A stretch of DNA of 64,000 nucleotides from assembly GCA_002397315.1 (NCBI GenBank), contig DHAE01000025.1:200878-264877 (forward strand), read 5' to 3'. This stretch comes from Comamonadaceae bacterium UBA4962. GTDB taxonomy: Bacteria; Pseudomonadota; Gammaproteobacteria; Burkholderiales; Burkholderiaceae_C. The position numbers were made by a program, and so were the translations under genes. Below the pieces are notes generated by a model that saw nothing but the letters and a program-made list of their open reading frames with translations, was not told the DNA's origin and did not search any database. Below, in pieces: positions 8,327-16,531 of the stretch (position 1 is the stretch's first letter; every line of letters begins with the position of its first letter).

Positions 8327-9820
8327 TCAGAACCGGGGCAGGTCGGGGTGGGCGATGCGGCCGCCGCGCACGAGCATCCTGCCGTATTCGGCGCACCGCT
8401 GGAGCGTGGGGATCACCTTGCCCGGATTGAGCAGCCCGGCCGGATCGAACGCGGCCTTGAGCGCGAACATCTGCGCGTTCTCCTCGGCGGTGAACTGCGT
8501 GCACATGGAGTTGAGCTTCTCCACGCCCACGCCGTGCTCGCCGGTCACGGTGCCGCCCATGGCGACGCTCGTCTCCAGGATGTCGGCGCCGAACAGTTCG
8601 CAGCGGTGCAGCTGGTCGGGATCGTTCGCATCGAAGAGGATCAGCGGATGCAGGTTGCCGTCGCCCGCGTGGAAGACGTTGGCGCAGCGCAGGCCGTATT
8701 TCTGCTCCATGGCCTGGATGGCGAGCAGGATGTCGGCCAGGCGCTTGCGCGGGATGGTCGAGTCCATGCACATGTAGTCGGGGCTCATGCGGCCCGAGGC
8801 GGGGAAGGCGTTCTTGCGGCCGCTCCAGAAGCGCAGACGCTCGGCCTCGTCCTGGCTCACGGTGATGGCGGTGGCGCCGGCCTCGCGCAGCACGGCGCTC
8901 ATGCGGGCGATCTCTTCCTCGACCTCCTCGGGCGTGCCGTCGGATTCGCACAGCAGGATGGCTTCGGCCGCGAGGTCGTAGCCGGCATGCACGAAGTCCT
9001 CGACGGCGGCGGTCATGGGACGGTCCATCATCTCCAGCCCCGCCGGGATGATGCCGGCGGCGATCACCGCGGCGACCGCATCTCCCGCGCGGCGCACGTC
9101 GCCGAAGCTCGCCATGATGCAGCGCGCGACGCGGGGCTGCGGGATGAGCCGCACGGTGACTTCGAGGGCGATGGCGAGCATGCCCTCGCTGCCGATCACG
9201 GCCGCCAGCAGGTCGTAGCCCGGTGTGTCGAGCGCCTCGCTGCCGAAGGTGACGGGATCGCCCTCGGCCGTGAAGCCGCGCACGCGCAGCACGTTGTGCA
9301 CGGTGAGGCCGTATTTCAGGCAGTGCACGCCGCCCGAGTTCTCAGCGACGTTGCCGCCGATGGTGCAGGCGATCTGGCTCGACGGGTCGGGCGCGTAGTA
9401 GAGGCCGTGGGGCGCCGCCGCTTCGCTGATCGCGAGGTTGCGCACGCCGCACTGCACGCGCGCGGTGCGCGCCACGGGATCGATCGCGAGGATGCGGTTG
9501 AACCGGGCCAGCGAGAGGGTGACGCCGCCCGCGTGCGGCATTGCGCCGCCCGACAGGCCCGTGCCGGCGCCGCGCGCCACCACGGGCACGCCGAGCGCAT
9601 GGCAGGTGCGCAGCACGGCCTGCACCTGGGCCTCGGTCTCCGGCAGCGCCACGGCCAGGGGCCGCTGGCGGTAGGCGGTGAGGCCGTCGCATTCGTACGG
9701 GGTGGTGTCTTCCGCATGCCAGAGCAGGGCATGGCCGGGCAGCACGGCCTGCAGCGCGGCGATGAGCCGGGCCTTGGGCGCGGCGTCCGGAACGGAGGCG
9801 GCGGGTGCGGGGGCGTTCAT
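8327..9820 (-). CDS. FAD-linked oxidase, GlcD/D-lactate dehydrogenase-like
   Basis: This is a 497-residue flavoprotein of the GlcD/FAD-binding type 4 (PCMH) family that oxidises 2-hydroxy acids such as glycolate or D-lactate. The FAD-binding half shows VVARGAGTGLSGGAMPHAGG near residues 80-100 and DPSSQIACTIGGNVAENSGG. The C-terminal oxidase half contains HAGDGNLHPLILFD and TGEHGVGVEK. The ATG at 9820 is preferred to a GTG nine bases earlier. No glcE or glcF partner lies beside it, so it may act alone or with subunits elsewhere. Glycolate versus D-lactate cannot be decided here. Confidence 0.88.
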   Translation of the reverse strand: MNAPAPAASVPDAAPKARLIAALQAVLPGHALLWHAEDTTPYECDGLTAYRQRPLAVALPETEAQVQAVLRTCHALGVPVVARGAGTGLSGGAMPHAGGVTLSLARFNRILAIDPVARTARVQCGVRNLAISEAAAPHGLYYAPDPSSQIACTIGGNVAENSGGVHCLKYGLTVHNVLRVRGFTAEGDPVTFGSEALDTPGYDLLAAVIGSEGMLAIALEVTVRLIPQPRVARCIMASFGDVRRAGDAVAAVIAAGIIPAGLEMMDRPMTAAVEDFVHAGYDLAAEAILLCESDGTPEEVEEEIARMSAVLREAGATAITVSQDEAERLRFWSGRKNAFPASGRMSPDYMCMDSTIPRKRLADILLAIQAMEQKYGLRCANVFHAGDGNLHPLILFDANDPDQLHRCELFGADILETSVAMGGTVTGEHGVGVEKLNSMCTQFTAEENAQMFALKAAFDPAGLLNPGKVIPTLQRCAEYGRMLVRGGRIAHPDLPRF

Positions 9821-9959
9821 CCTGCGCACTCTACGGCAAGCGCGCGGTGCCGTGGGGCCCGGAGGTGCCGGATCGCATGAACTTCCTTGCAGCGTGCCGT
9901 GAAAAAAAGGCGGGGAAGCGAGCGAGCGAATGGCCGGCCGGCAGGCCGCGCCCGGCGCT

Positions 9960-10364
9960 TCAGGCGCGCGCCGGCCCGAGCATGGACTGGACGCGTTCCA
10001 GCAGGGCGCCGATCTTGAAGGGCTTGTGCAGCGTGCCGATCACGCCCATCGACCGGCGCCAGGCGTCGCGGTCGGCGTCGGGCACGGAGGTGATGGCCAG
10101 CACGGGAATGCGCGAGGGGCTCGCGAAGGCGCCGTCGCGCAGCCGGCCCAGGAGGTCGGCCGCGGAGGCATGGTCGTCGCAGTCGAGCACGAGGCCGGCG
10201 AAGGGCCGCGCGCCCAGCACGGGCAGGGCGCGCTCCACGCTGGTGGTCTCGTGGAATTCGACCAGGGCCAGTTCGCGGGCGACCGCGACGATGGTGCGGC
10301 GCAGCACGAATTGCGGCTCCACCAGCAGGATGGGATGCACCGGCGCGGCGCGGGCCGGGCTCAT
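9960..10364 (-). CDS. Single-domain response regulator receiver protein, partly degenerate
   Basis: A 134-residue stand-alone receiver-like domain. The first strand reads ILLVEPQ, so the usual paired acidic residues are reduced to one Glu. A candidate phosphoacceptor Asp occurs in GLVLDCDD, a Thr/Ser in VLAITSV, and the conserved Lys in TLHKPFK. There is no output domain, so it would act by protein contact. Its ATG overlaps the stop of the GAF gene by four bases (ATGA), indicating translational coupling. Confidence 0.75.
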   Translation of the reverse strand: MSPARAAPVHPILLVEPQFVLRRTIVAVARELALVEFHETTSVERALPVLGARPFAGLVLDCDDHASAADLLGRLRDGAFASPSRIPVLAITSVPDADRDAWRRSMGVIGTLHKPFKIGALLERVQSMLGPARA

Positions 10365-10861
10365 GGGGACGCGTCCTCGTTCTTGCCCGCGATGGCTTCG
10401 TCGACGAGTGTGCGCAGGGCCTTGAGGATGGCGAGTTCCGTGCCGCCGAGCGCGCGCGGCCGGGTGTCGAGCACGCAGAGGGTGCCGATGCGCTCGCCGC
10501 CGGGCGCGCTGAGCGGTGCGCCCGCGTAGAAGCGCACGTGCGTCTCGCCGGTCACGAGCGGGTTGCCGGCGAACCGCGCGTCGCGGCTGGCGTCCTCGAC
10601 GATGAACACGTCGGGCTGCAGGATGGCGTGGGCGCAGAACGAGACGTCGCGGCCGGTTTCGGGCACCTGCAGGCCCAGGCGCGACTTGAACCACTGGCGG
10701 TGTTCGTCCACGAGGCTGACCAGCGCGATGGGCGCATCGAGCTGCTCGGCGGCGAACCGCACGACGCGGTCGAAGCGTTCCTCGGGCGAGGTGTCCAGCA
10801 GCATGAGGTCGCGCAGCGCGCGCAGGCGCTCGGGCTCATTGTCGGGCAGGGGGGCGGTCAT
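10361..10861 (-). CDS. GAF domain sensor protein
   Basis: A 166-residue stand-alone GAF-domain protein. It begins with the ERLRALRDLMLLDTSPEERF motif common to GAF sensors coupled to diguanylate cyclases and histidine kinases. It then has IALVSLVDEHRQWFKSR, SFCAHAIL and RIGTLCVLDTRPR. No kinase or cyclase domain is attached. Four-base overlap with the downstream receiver gene suggests the two proteins work together as a small-molecule or redox sensor and its partner. The ligand is unknown. Confidence 0.82.
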   Translation of the reverse strand: MTAPLPDNEPERLRALRDLMLLDTSPEERFDRVVRFAAEQLDAPIALVSLVDEHRQWFKSRLGLQVPETGRDVSFCAHAILQPDVFIVEDASRDARFAGNPLVTGETHVRFYAGAPLSAPGGERIGTLCVLDTRPRALGGTELAILKALRTLVDEAIAGKNEDASP

Positions 10862-10955
10862 GGGGTGTCCGGTGGATGCCCCATTGTCGTTGCGGGGCCG
10901 CTGCCCTGCCAACCCCCACGTGCCCCGCGCGGGACGCGCCGGCCGTACCGCCGGC

Positions 10956-11864
10956 TCAGGCCATCGCGCGGCGCAGCCACTCCGCGAAGGCCGCGCATTC
11001 CCAGCGGTCCATGGTGCCGGTGCGCCAGCAGAGGTAGTGGGCATGGGGGCTGGGCGCATCGAGCGGGAAGAGCCGCACGAGGGTGCCGTTCTCCAGCCAG
11101 GGCGCGCCGAGCTTCAGGCGCACCAGCGCCACGCCCATGCCGGCCGAGGCGGCATCGCACATCAGGCCGATGTCGTTGAACTGCGAGCCCTCGGACGGTT
11201 CCGCCCAGCCGAGCCCGGCGGCGGCGAACCAGGTGCGCCAGGGCTCCAGCGGGCTGCGCAGCAGCGGCGTGCCCTCCAGGTCGTCGGGGCGCTCGAAGGG
11301 CCCGTGCTCGCGCAGGAAAACGGGCGATGCCAGGGGCGTGACCACGTCGCGCGCCAGTTCCACGTGCTCCATGTCGGCGTAATGGCCGGGGCCGAAGCGC
11401 ACCACGAGGTCGGCGTCCTCGGCCACCACGTCGAGCAGCGGGATGGAGACCTGCAGCGCCAGATCGATCTCCGGATAGGCCTCGGTGAACTGCCGCAGCC
11501 GCGGGATCAGGATGGCGCGGGCGAAGGTCGGCGTGACCGCGATCTTGAGCCGCCGCTTGCCCGGCGCCGCCGCCGCGCCCGGAAAGCGCTGCAGCGCGCC
11601 CAGGCCCTCGCGCACGTGGGCCAGGTAGGAACTGCCCTCGGTGGTGAGGGAAAAGTCCGCCCGCCCGAACAGCCGCGCGCCCAGGATCTGCTCGAGCTGG
11701 CGCACGCGGTGGCTCACCGCGCTGGGCGTCACGCACAGCTCGTCGGCCGTCTGCGTCACGCTGCGCAGCCGCGCCAGCGCCTCGAAAGTGAGCAGGCACT
11801 GGATCGGCGGAATGCGCTGGGCGGCGCTTCTGGAGGACGGCGAAGCGGGGTGGATGGAAGCCAT
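10956..11864 (-). CDS. LysR-family regulator, GcvA-like subgroup
   Basis: A 302-residue LysR-type transcription factor. The N-terminal winged HTH spans roughly residues 20-78 (LLTFEALARLRSVTQTADEL ... VTPSAVSHRVRQLE). It is followed by an effector-binding domain with the GcvA-like pattern of LAVTPTFA-type strands and a conserved Trp in EPWRTWFAAAGLGW. The frame is open upstream, but the ATG at 11864 gives the normal N terminus. Neighbours do not reveal its target; a repeat-rich gap separates it from purU. Confidence 0.85.
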   Translation of the reverse strand: MASIHPASPSSRSAAQRIPPIQCLLTFEALARLRSVTQTADELCVTPSAVSHRVRQLEQILGARLFGRADFSLTTEGSSYLAHVREGLGALQRFPGAAAAPGKRRLKIAVTPTFARAILIPRLRQFTEAYPEIDLALQVSIPLLDVVAEDADLVVRFGPGHYADMEHVELARDVVTPLASPVFLREHGPFERPDDLEGTPLLRSPLEPWRTWFAAAGLGWAEPSEGSQFNDIGLMCDAASAGMGVALVRLKLGAPWLENGTLVRLFPLDAPSPHAHYLCWRTGTMDRWECAAFAEWLRRAMA

Positions 11865-11919
11865 CACATGGATTCCATCAAAAACGCTGGCAAGTGCCGC
11901 TGCGCACGCCACTGGCGCG

Positions 11920-12036
11920 GCCCAAACCAGGGCCGCCGTGCAAGGGCCGCCCCGCTGCACTGGCGGCGTCCCCTTGCCCGCGGTGCGCAGCACCGCGAGA
12001 GCGGGGGGAAGGCGCGTAGCGCCTCAGGGGGGTGTT
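11920..12036. repeat. Probable dispersed palindromic repeat between purU and the LysR gene
   Basis: This intergenic stretch is built of nested inverted repeats: GCGGTGC-GCA-GCACCGC, AGGCGC-GTA-GCGCCT and outer runs of C and G. The fold is cloverleaf-like, with short trinucleotide loops. From general knowledge, similar C-rich/G-rich palindromic blocks recur between genes in Comamonadaceae. Only this copy was noticed in the window, so the repeat status is inferred. Confidence 0.5.
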
Positions 12037-12041
12037 GCACA

Positions 12042-12890
12042 CTACTTGAAAATGACCGTCTTGTGGCCATTGAGCACCACGCGGTGCTCGGTGTGCCACT
12101 TCACGGCGCGCGCCAGCACCTGGCTTTCGGTATCGCGGCCGCGGGCCGTGAGGTCTTCCACGGTGTCGGTGTGGTCGGCGCGGGCCACGTCCTGCTCGAT
12201 GATCGGGCCTTCGTCGAGATCGGCCGTCACGTAGTGGGCGGTGGCACCGATCAGCTTCACGCCGCGGTCGTGCGCCTGGTAGTAGGGCTTGGCGCCCTTG
12301 AAGCTCGGCAGGAAGCTGTGGTGGATGTTGATGGCGCGGCCTTCGAGCTTGCGGCACAGGTCGTCCGACAGCACCTGCATGTAGCGCGCGAGCACCACGA
12401 GTTCGGCGCCTTCCTGCTGGATGATCTCGTACTGGCGGGCTTCGGCCTGGGCCTTGTTGTCCTTGGTCACCGGGATGTGGTGAAAGGGCACGTTGTAGCT
12501 GGCCGCGAGCTGGTAGAAGTCGCGGTGGTTGCTGATGATGGCGCAGATGTGCACCGGCAGCAGGCCGGACTTCCAGCGGAACAGCAGGTCGTTCAGGCAG
12601 TGGCCTTCGCGGCTGACCATGATGGCGGTCTTCATCGGCTCGCTGGCGGCGTGCAGGCTCCAGTGCATGCGGTGCGGCTCGGCGAAGGCGGCGAGGCGCT
12701 CGCGCAGGCTGGCCTGGTCGAGGGTGCCGCAGGCGAAGCGCACGCGCATGAAGAACAGGCCGGTGGCGTGGTCGTTGTACTGGGCGGCCTCTTCGATGTT
12801 GCCGCCATGCTCCAGCAGGAATCCGGAGACCGCATGCACCAGCCCGAGCTTGTCGGGGCAGGAGAGGGTGAGAATATAGGCTTGGGTCAT
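12042..12890 (-). CDS. purU: Formyltetrahydrofolate deformylase
   Basis: PurU hydrolyses 10-formyltetrahydrofolate to tetrahydrofolate and formate, balancing the one-carbon pool. The 282-residue protein has an N-terminal ACT domain (about residues 4-80, YILTLSCPDKLGLVHAVSGF) and a formyltransferase-type catalytic domain. The catalytic His is in NIHHSFLPSFKGAKPYYQA, and the catalytic Asp is in GATAHYVTADLDEGPII. Length and start (ATG at 12890) are typical. It is divergent from the GGDEF-EAL gene across 51 bases. Confidence 0.96.
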   Translation of the reverse strand: MTQAYILTLSCPDKLGLVHAVSGFLLEHGGNIEEAAQYNDHATGLFFMRVRFACGTLDQASLRERLAAFAEPHRMHWSLHAASEPMKTAIMVSREGHCLNDLLFRWKSGLLPVHICAIISNHRDFYQLAASYNVPFHHIPVTKDNKAQAEARQYEIIQQEGAELVVLARYMQVLSDDLCRKLEGRAINIHHSFLPSFKGAKPYYQAHDRGVKLIGATAHYVTADLDEGPIIEQDVARADHTDTVEDLTARGRDTESQVLARAVKWHTEHRVVLNGHKTVIFK

Positions 12891-12941
12891 AGCGGGGCGA
12901 TTGTCGCAGCACGGCCCGCAGCAACGCGGAGCAAGGAATTG

Positions 12942-14927
12942 ATGCAAGAGGAGCAGGGGGCCGCCCCCCGCAGCGCCCCCCGGGGAGTGGCCGGCTGGTG
13001 GATACCCGCCGCCCTGCTCGCGTACGCCGCGGCCGGCCTCGCCTGGGTGGCGGGCGCCGAGGCGATGGTGCCGGCCGGCAGCGGCCTGCGCCTGGCGCTG
13101 CAGGCGGCCTTCGTGCTGGCGCCCGCGGGCTGCGGCGTCTGGGCGCTGCGGCGCTGGCGCGCGCGCGGCCGGGAGATCGCGGTGCTGGCGCAGGGCGCCG
13201 TGCAGGCCGACGAGCGCCAGCGCCTCGCGGCCACCGTGGTGGACAACGCGGCCGAGGGCATGGTGGTGACGGACGCCGGGAGCCGCATCCTGTCGGTGAA
13301 CGCGGCGTTCACCCGGCTCATGGGCTATGCCGAGTCGGAACTGCTGGGCCGCACGCCGCGGCTCTTCAAATCCGGCCGCCACGGCCGCGCGTTCTACGAG
13401 GCCATGTGGAGCGAACTGGGCCGCACGGGCCACTGGCAGGGCGAGATCTGGAACCGCCGCAAGAACGGCGAGGTGTTCCCCGAGCGCATGTCGCTCTCCA
13501 GCGTGCGCAATGCGCAGGGCGAGGTGACGCACTACGTGTGCCTGTTCACCGACATCTCGCACGAGCACGAGCAGCGCCGCCGCCTGGAGGTGATGGCGCA
13601 CACCGACCCGCTCACGGGCCTGCCCAACCGCACGTTCTTCGCGCGGCAGCTCGAAGAGGCGATCGCCGATGCGCGGCTGCGCGGCGAGCCGCTGGCGGTG
13701 CTGCTGGTCAACCTCGACCGGTTCAAGGACGTGAACGACAGCTACGGCCACGCGGTGGGCGACGAGGTGCTGCGCCACATCGCGGCGCGCGTGCAGGAGG
13801 CGCTGCGGCCGGGCGACCTCGCGGGGCGGCTGGCGGGCGACGAGATCGGCGTGATCGCCCGCCGCGTGGACGGCGCCCAGGGCGCGGTGGCGATCGCCCG
13901 CGGGCTGCTGGCCGCGCTGGCCGAGCCCTGGCGCTCGCCGGACGGCTTCGAAGTGGTGGCTTCGGCGAGCGTGGGCATCTGCCTGTTCCCGGACCACGGC
14001 GACAGTGCCGACGCGCTGCTGCAGGGCGCGCATGCGGCCGTGTACGGTGCGCGCGAGCACGGGCACGGTGCCTGGCATTTCTTCGACGAAAGCCTCACGC
14101 AGGCGGCGCGCGAGCGGCTGTCGATGGAAGCGCGCCTGCGTGCCGCGCTCGCGCACGGCCACCTGCAGCTGCACTACCAGCCGCAGGTGGACATCGCCTC
14201 CGGGCGCATCGTGGGCGCCGAGGCGCTGGTGCGCTGGAACGACCCGCTGGAAGGCTTCATCGCGCCCGACCGCTTCATTCCGGTGGCCGAACGCACGGGC
14301 GTGATCGGCCCGCTGGGCGAGTGGGTGATGCACGAGGCCTGCCGGCAGGCCCAGGGCTGGCGCGAAGCGGGGCTGCCCGAGGTGACGATGGCGGTGAACG
14401 TCTCGCCGCGCCAGTTCCACCTGACCGACCTGGCGGGCTGCGCGGCGCTCGCGCTGGCGGATTCGGGCTTTCCGTCCACGCTGCTGGAGCTGGAGATCAC
14501 CGAAGGCGCGCTGGCCGAGCGGCCCGAGGAGGCGCGGCAGGTGCTGCTGCGGCTGCGCGGCCTCGGCCTGCGGCTCGCGATCGACGATTTCGGCACGGGC
14601 TATTCGTCGCTCGCGCACCTGAAGCGCTTTCCGATCGACGTGCTGAAGATCGACCGCGGGTTCATCCGCGACCTGCCCCAGAGCGCGGACGACATGGCGA
14701 TCTGCGCGGCCATCATCGCCATGGGGCACAGCCTGGGCCTGCACGTGCTGGCCGAAGGCGTCGAGACGCCCGAGCAGCTGGCGTTCCTGCATGCCCGCGG
14801 CTGCGACCGCTACCAGGGCTATCTGTGCCGGCGGCCGGTGCCGGCGACGGAGTTCGCCGCGCTGCTGGCGCAGCAGGCCGCGGGGGGCGATCCGGTGGTT
14901 GACTCGGCCGTGCCGGCAGGTCGATAA
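12942..14927 (+). CDS. PAS-GGDEF-EAL protein, predicted c-di-GMP phosphodiesterase
   Basis: A 661-residue inner-membrane signalling protein. Two hydrophobic segments lie near residues 15-60, then a PAS domain (about 85-200), a GGDEF domain (about 215-380) and an EAL domain (about 400-645). The GGDEF signature has degenerated to AGDEI, so cyclase activity is unlikely. The EAL domain keeps EALVRW, the catalytic DDFGTGYSS loop, KIDRGFI and AEGVET, so c-di-GMP hydrolysis is predicted. The degenerate GGDEF may bind GTP as a regulatory input. The ATG at 12942 follows AAGGA. Confidence 0.92.
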   Translation: MQEEQGAAPRSAPRGVAGWWIPAALLAYAAAGLAWVAGAEAMVPAGSGLRLALQAAFVLAPAGCGVWALRRWRARGREIAVLAQGAVQADERQRLAATVVDNAAEGMVVTDAGSRILSVNAAFTRLMGYAESELLGRTPRLFKSGRHGRAFYEAMWSELGRTGHWQGEIWNRRKNGEVFPERMSLSSVRNAQGEVTHYVCLFTDISHEHEQRRRLEVMAHTDPLTGLPNRTFFARQLEEAIADARLRGEPLAVLLVNLDRFKDVNDSYGHAVGDEVLRHIAARVQEALRPGDLAGRLAGDEIGVIARRVDGAQGAVAIARGLLAALAEPWRSPDGFEVVASASVGICLFPDHGDSADALLQGAHAAVYGAREHGHGAWHFFDESLTQAARERLSMEARLRAALAHGHLQLHYQPQVDIASGRIVGAEALVRWNDPLEGFIAPDRFIPVAERTGVIGPLGEWVMHEACRQAQGWREAGLPEVTMAVNVSPRQFHLTDLAGCAALALADSGFPSTLLELEITEGALAERPEEARQVLLRLRGLGLRLAIDDFGTGYSSLAHLKRFPIDVLKIDRGFIRDLPQSADDMAICAAIIAMGHSLGLHVLAEGVETPEQLAFLHARGCDRYQGYLCRRPVPATEFAALLAQQAAGGDPVVDSAVPAGR

Positions 14928-15317
14928 TCCGGCCGCTTTTCGGCGGGGCCGCGCCGTGCGGTGCTGCCCGGTGCCCTCGGACACACTGCGGACACGCCGC
15001 GGTGTCCCCGTGAACATTTCGCGGACATGCTTCAGAACGGCCGCACGGGCTCGCCAGGCCTCGCGGCGCCGGCCCCGGCCGGCATCCCATCCCCACGCGT
15101 GCGGTGCGTGGGCCCATCCACCGGCGCGCGAGAGCGCGGGAGAAAAACGCCATGGACCCAGCCCCCATACGGCCTTCCCCCGGCCCGACCCCGGTGTTCC
15201 GTTCCCCTTGCCTTCCCCTCTCCGCTTCCGGCGCGCGGCTGGAGGCCTTCCGCCGCCCGGCCCTGCGCTGACGGCGCGGGAGGCTCCGCGCGCTGCGGCG
15301 CGGCTGGAGCCTTTCGC
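14928..15317. other. Intergenic region of 390 bases with GGACA-type repeats
   Basis: No gene of supportable quality was found here. Near the left end, 14980-15028 carries a cluster of GGACA words in both orientations (CGGACAC, GCGGACAC, GGTGTCC, GCGGACA). It includes the inverted pair GGACAC...GTGTCC at 14990-15007. This could be a stem-loop after the EAL gene or a binding-site array. The remainder is C-rich without clear structure. Confidence 0.5.
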
Positions 15318-15740
15318 ATGTTCTTTCTCCGCTTTCCCTTTTCGTTCTCGTTCTCCTTCCCGGCCTTCGCACGGCTGCGTGCATCACGCGCCGACGTGCT
15401 CACGCGGGCGCTGCACGAAGCGCTGGCCCGCCGGCGCCCGCAGGCCTTGTGCGGGCTGCTGGACCGCCATGGCTGCCGCCGTGTGGCCGCATGCCTGTCG
15501 CGCGAGCCGGGGGCGGTGATCGCCGATGCGCTCTCCCTGCTGCCCGCGGGGCAGCGCCGGGCGGTGTTCGTGCGCCTGGGCCGGGCCGCGCGCCGGCGGG
15601 CCGAGCGCATCGGCGGGCGGGCTTTCGAGGCCTTCCATGCCGAGGGCGTCGCCGGGACGGCCGCACCGGCAGGGGTGTGGCGGCGCGCGTGGGCACGTGT
15701 TGCCCGGTGCTGCCGCCGCCCGCCGGATGCAAAGGCATGA
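15318..15740 (+). CDS. Small basic hypothetical protein
   Basis: This is a possible 140-residue gene. It begins MFFLRFPFSFSFSFPAFARL, an aromatic-rich hydrophobic N terminus, followed by a strongly Arg/Ala-rich region (ADVLTRALHEALARRRPQAL ... FVRLGRAARRRAERIGGRAF). I recognise no family. It has no clear Shine-Dalgarno, and in this GC-rich genome an open frame of this length can occur by chance. Its placement 60 bases before mgtC in the same direction makes a real gene plausible. Confidence 0.4.
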   Translation: MFFLRFPFSFSFSFPAFARLRASRADVLTRALHEALARRRPQALCGLLDRHGCRRVAACLSREPGAVIADALSLLPAGQRRAVFVRLGRAARRRAERIGGRAFEAFHAEGVAGTAAPAGVWRRAWARVARCCRRPPDAKA

Positions 15741-15800
15741 CGTGCCCGCCCGCGCCGCTGTCCATTCCTTGCCGAACCCCTCACGATCCCCGGAGCCGCC

Positions 15801-16517
15801 ATGCAATTCCTCCGCCACTTCCATCTGTTCCCGTTCCTCGACACGCTCGTCAGTCTGCTCACCGCCTTCGGGCTGGGCGCGGCGATCGGGCTGGAGCGCC
15901 AGGTCCGCCAGCGCACCGCGGGCCTGCGCACCAACACGCTGGTGGCCGTGGGCGCGGCGGCGTTCGTGGTGCTGGCCGACCGGCTGGAAGGGCCCTCGGG
16001 CGCGGTGCGGGTGATCGCCTACGTGGTGTCGGGCGTGGGCTTCCTGGGGGCCGGCGCGATCATGAAGGAGGGGGCCAACGTGACCGGCCTCAACACCGCG
16101 GCGACGCTCTGGGGATCGGCCGCGGTGGGCGCCTGCGCGGGCTCGCACCTCGTGGCCGAGGCGGTGCTCGCGGCGCTGTTCGTGCTCGCCAGCAACACGC
16201 TGCTGCGGCCCGTGGCCAACCGCATCAACCGCCGCCCGGTGCAGGAAGCGACGAGCGAGGCGACCTACACCGTGTACGTGCTGTGCGGGCGCGGTGTGCA
16301 CGGCGAGGTGCGCGAGCGCATGGTGGAGCTGCTGGAGGCCGCCAACTACCCCGTGCGCGGCGTGGGCCAGCATGCCTTCGGCCGCACCGAGACGGAGATC
16401 GAGGCGACGCTCTACGCCACGGCGGTGGAGGCCGACGAGCTGGATGCCGTGATGCACGCGATCGAAGCGCTGCCGGGCGTGCTGCAGGCGTTCTGGAACG
16501 CGGGCTCGGACGAGTAG
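15801..16517 (+). CDS. mgtC: MgtC/SapB family inner-membrane protein
   Basis: A 238-residue MgtC-type protein. Hydrophobic segments fill residues 1-135, with the family signatures GLGAAIGLERQVRQRTAGLRT, GFLGAGAIMKEG and GLNTAATLW. A C-terminal ACT-like cytosolic domain covers residues 150-238. Members of the family support growth at low magnesium and, in pathogens, survival in hosts by modulating F-type ATPase. No magnesium leader or mgtB transporter is visible beside it. It ends 14 bases from the convergent lipoprotein gene. Confidence 0.88.
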   Translation: MQFLRHFHLFPFLDTLVSLLTAFGLGAAIGLERQVRQRTAGLRTNTLVAVGAAAFVVLADRLEGPSGAVRVIAYVVSGVGFLGAGAIMKEGANVTGLNTAATLWGSAAVGACAGSHLVAEAVLAALFVLASNTLLRPVANRINRRPVQEATSEATYTVYVLCGRGVHGEVRERMVELLEAANYPVRGVGQHAFGRTETEIEATLYATAVEADELDAVMHAIEALPGVLQAFWNAGSDE

Positions 16518-16531
16518 GCCGGCGCGGGACG

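Noticed and set aside
12042..15017. A 991-codon minus-strand open frame running through the GGDEF-EAL gene into purU
   Set aside because: Only the last 282 codons match a family (PurU); the rest is antisense to a gene with intact EAL motifs, so a fusion is not supported.
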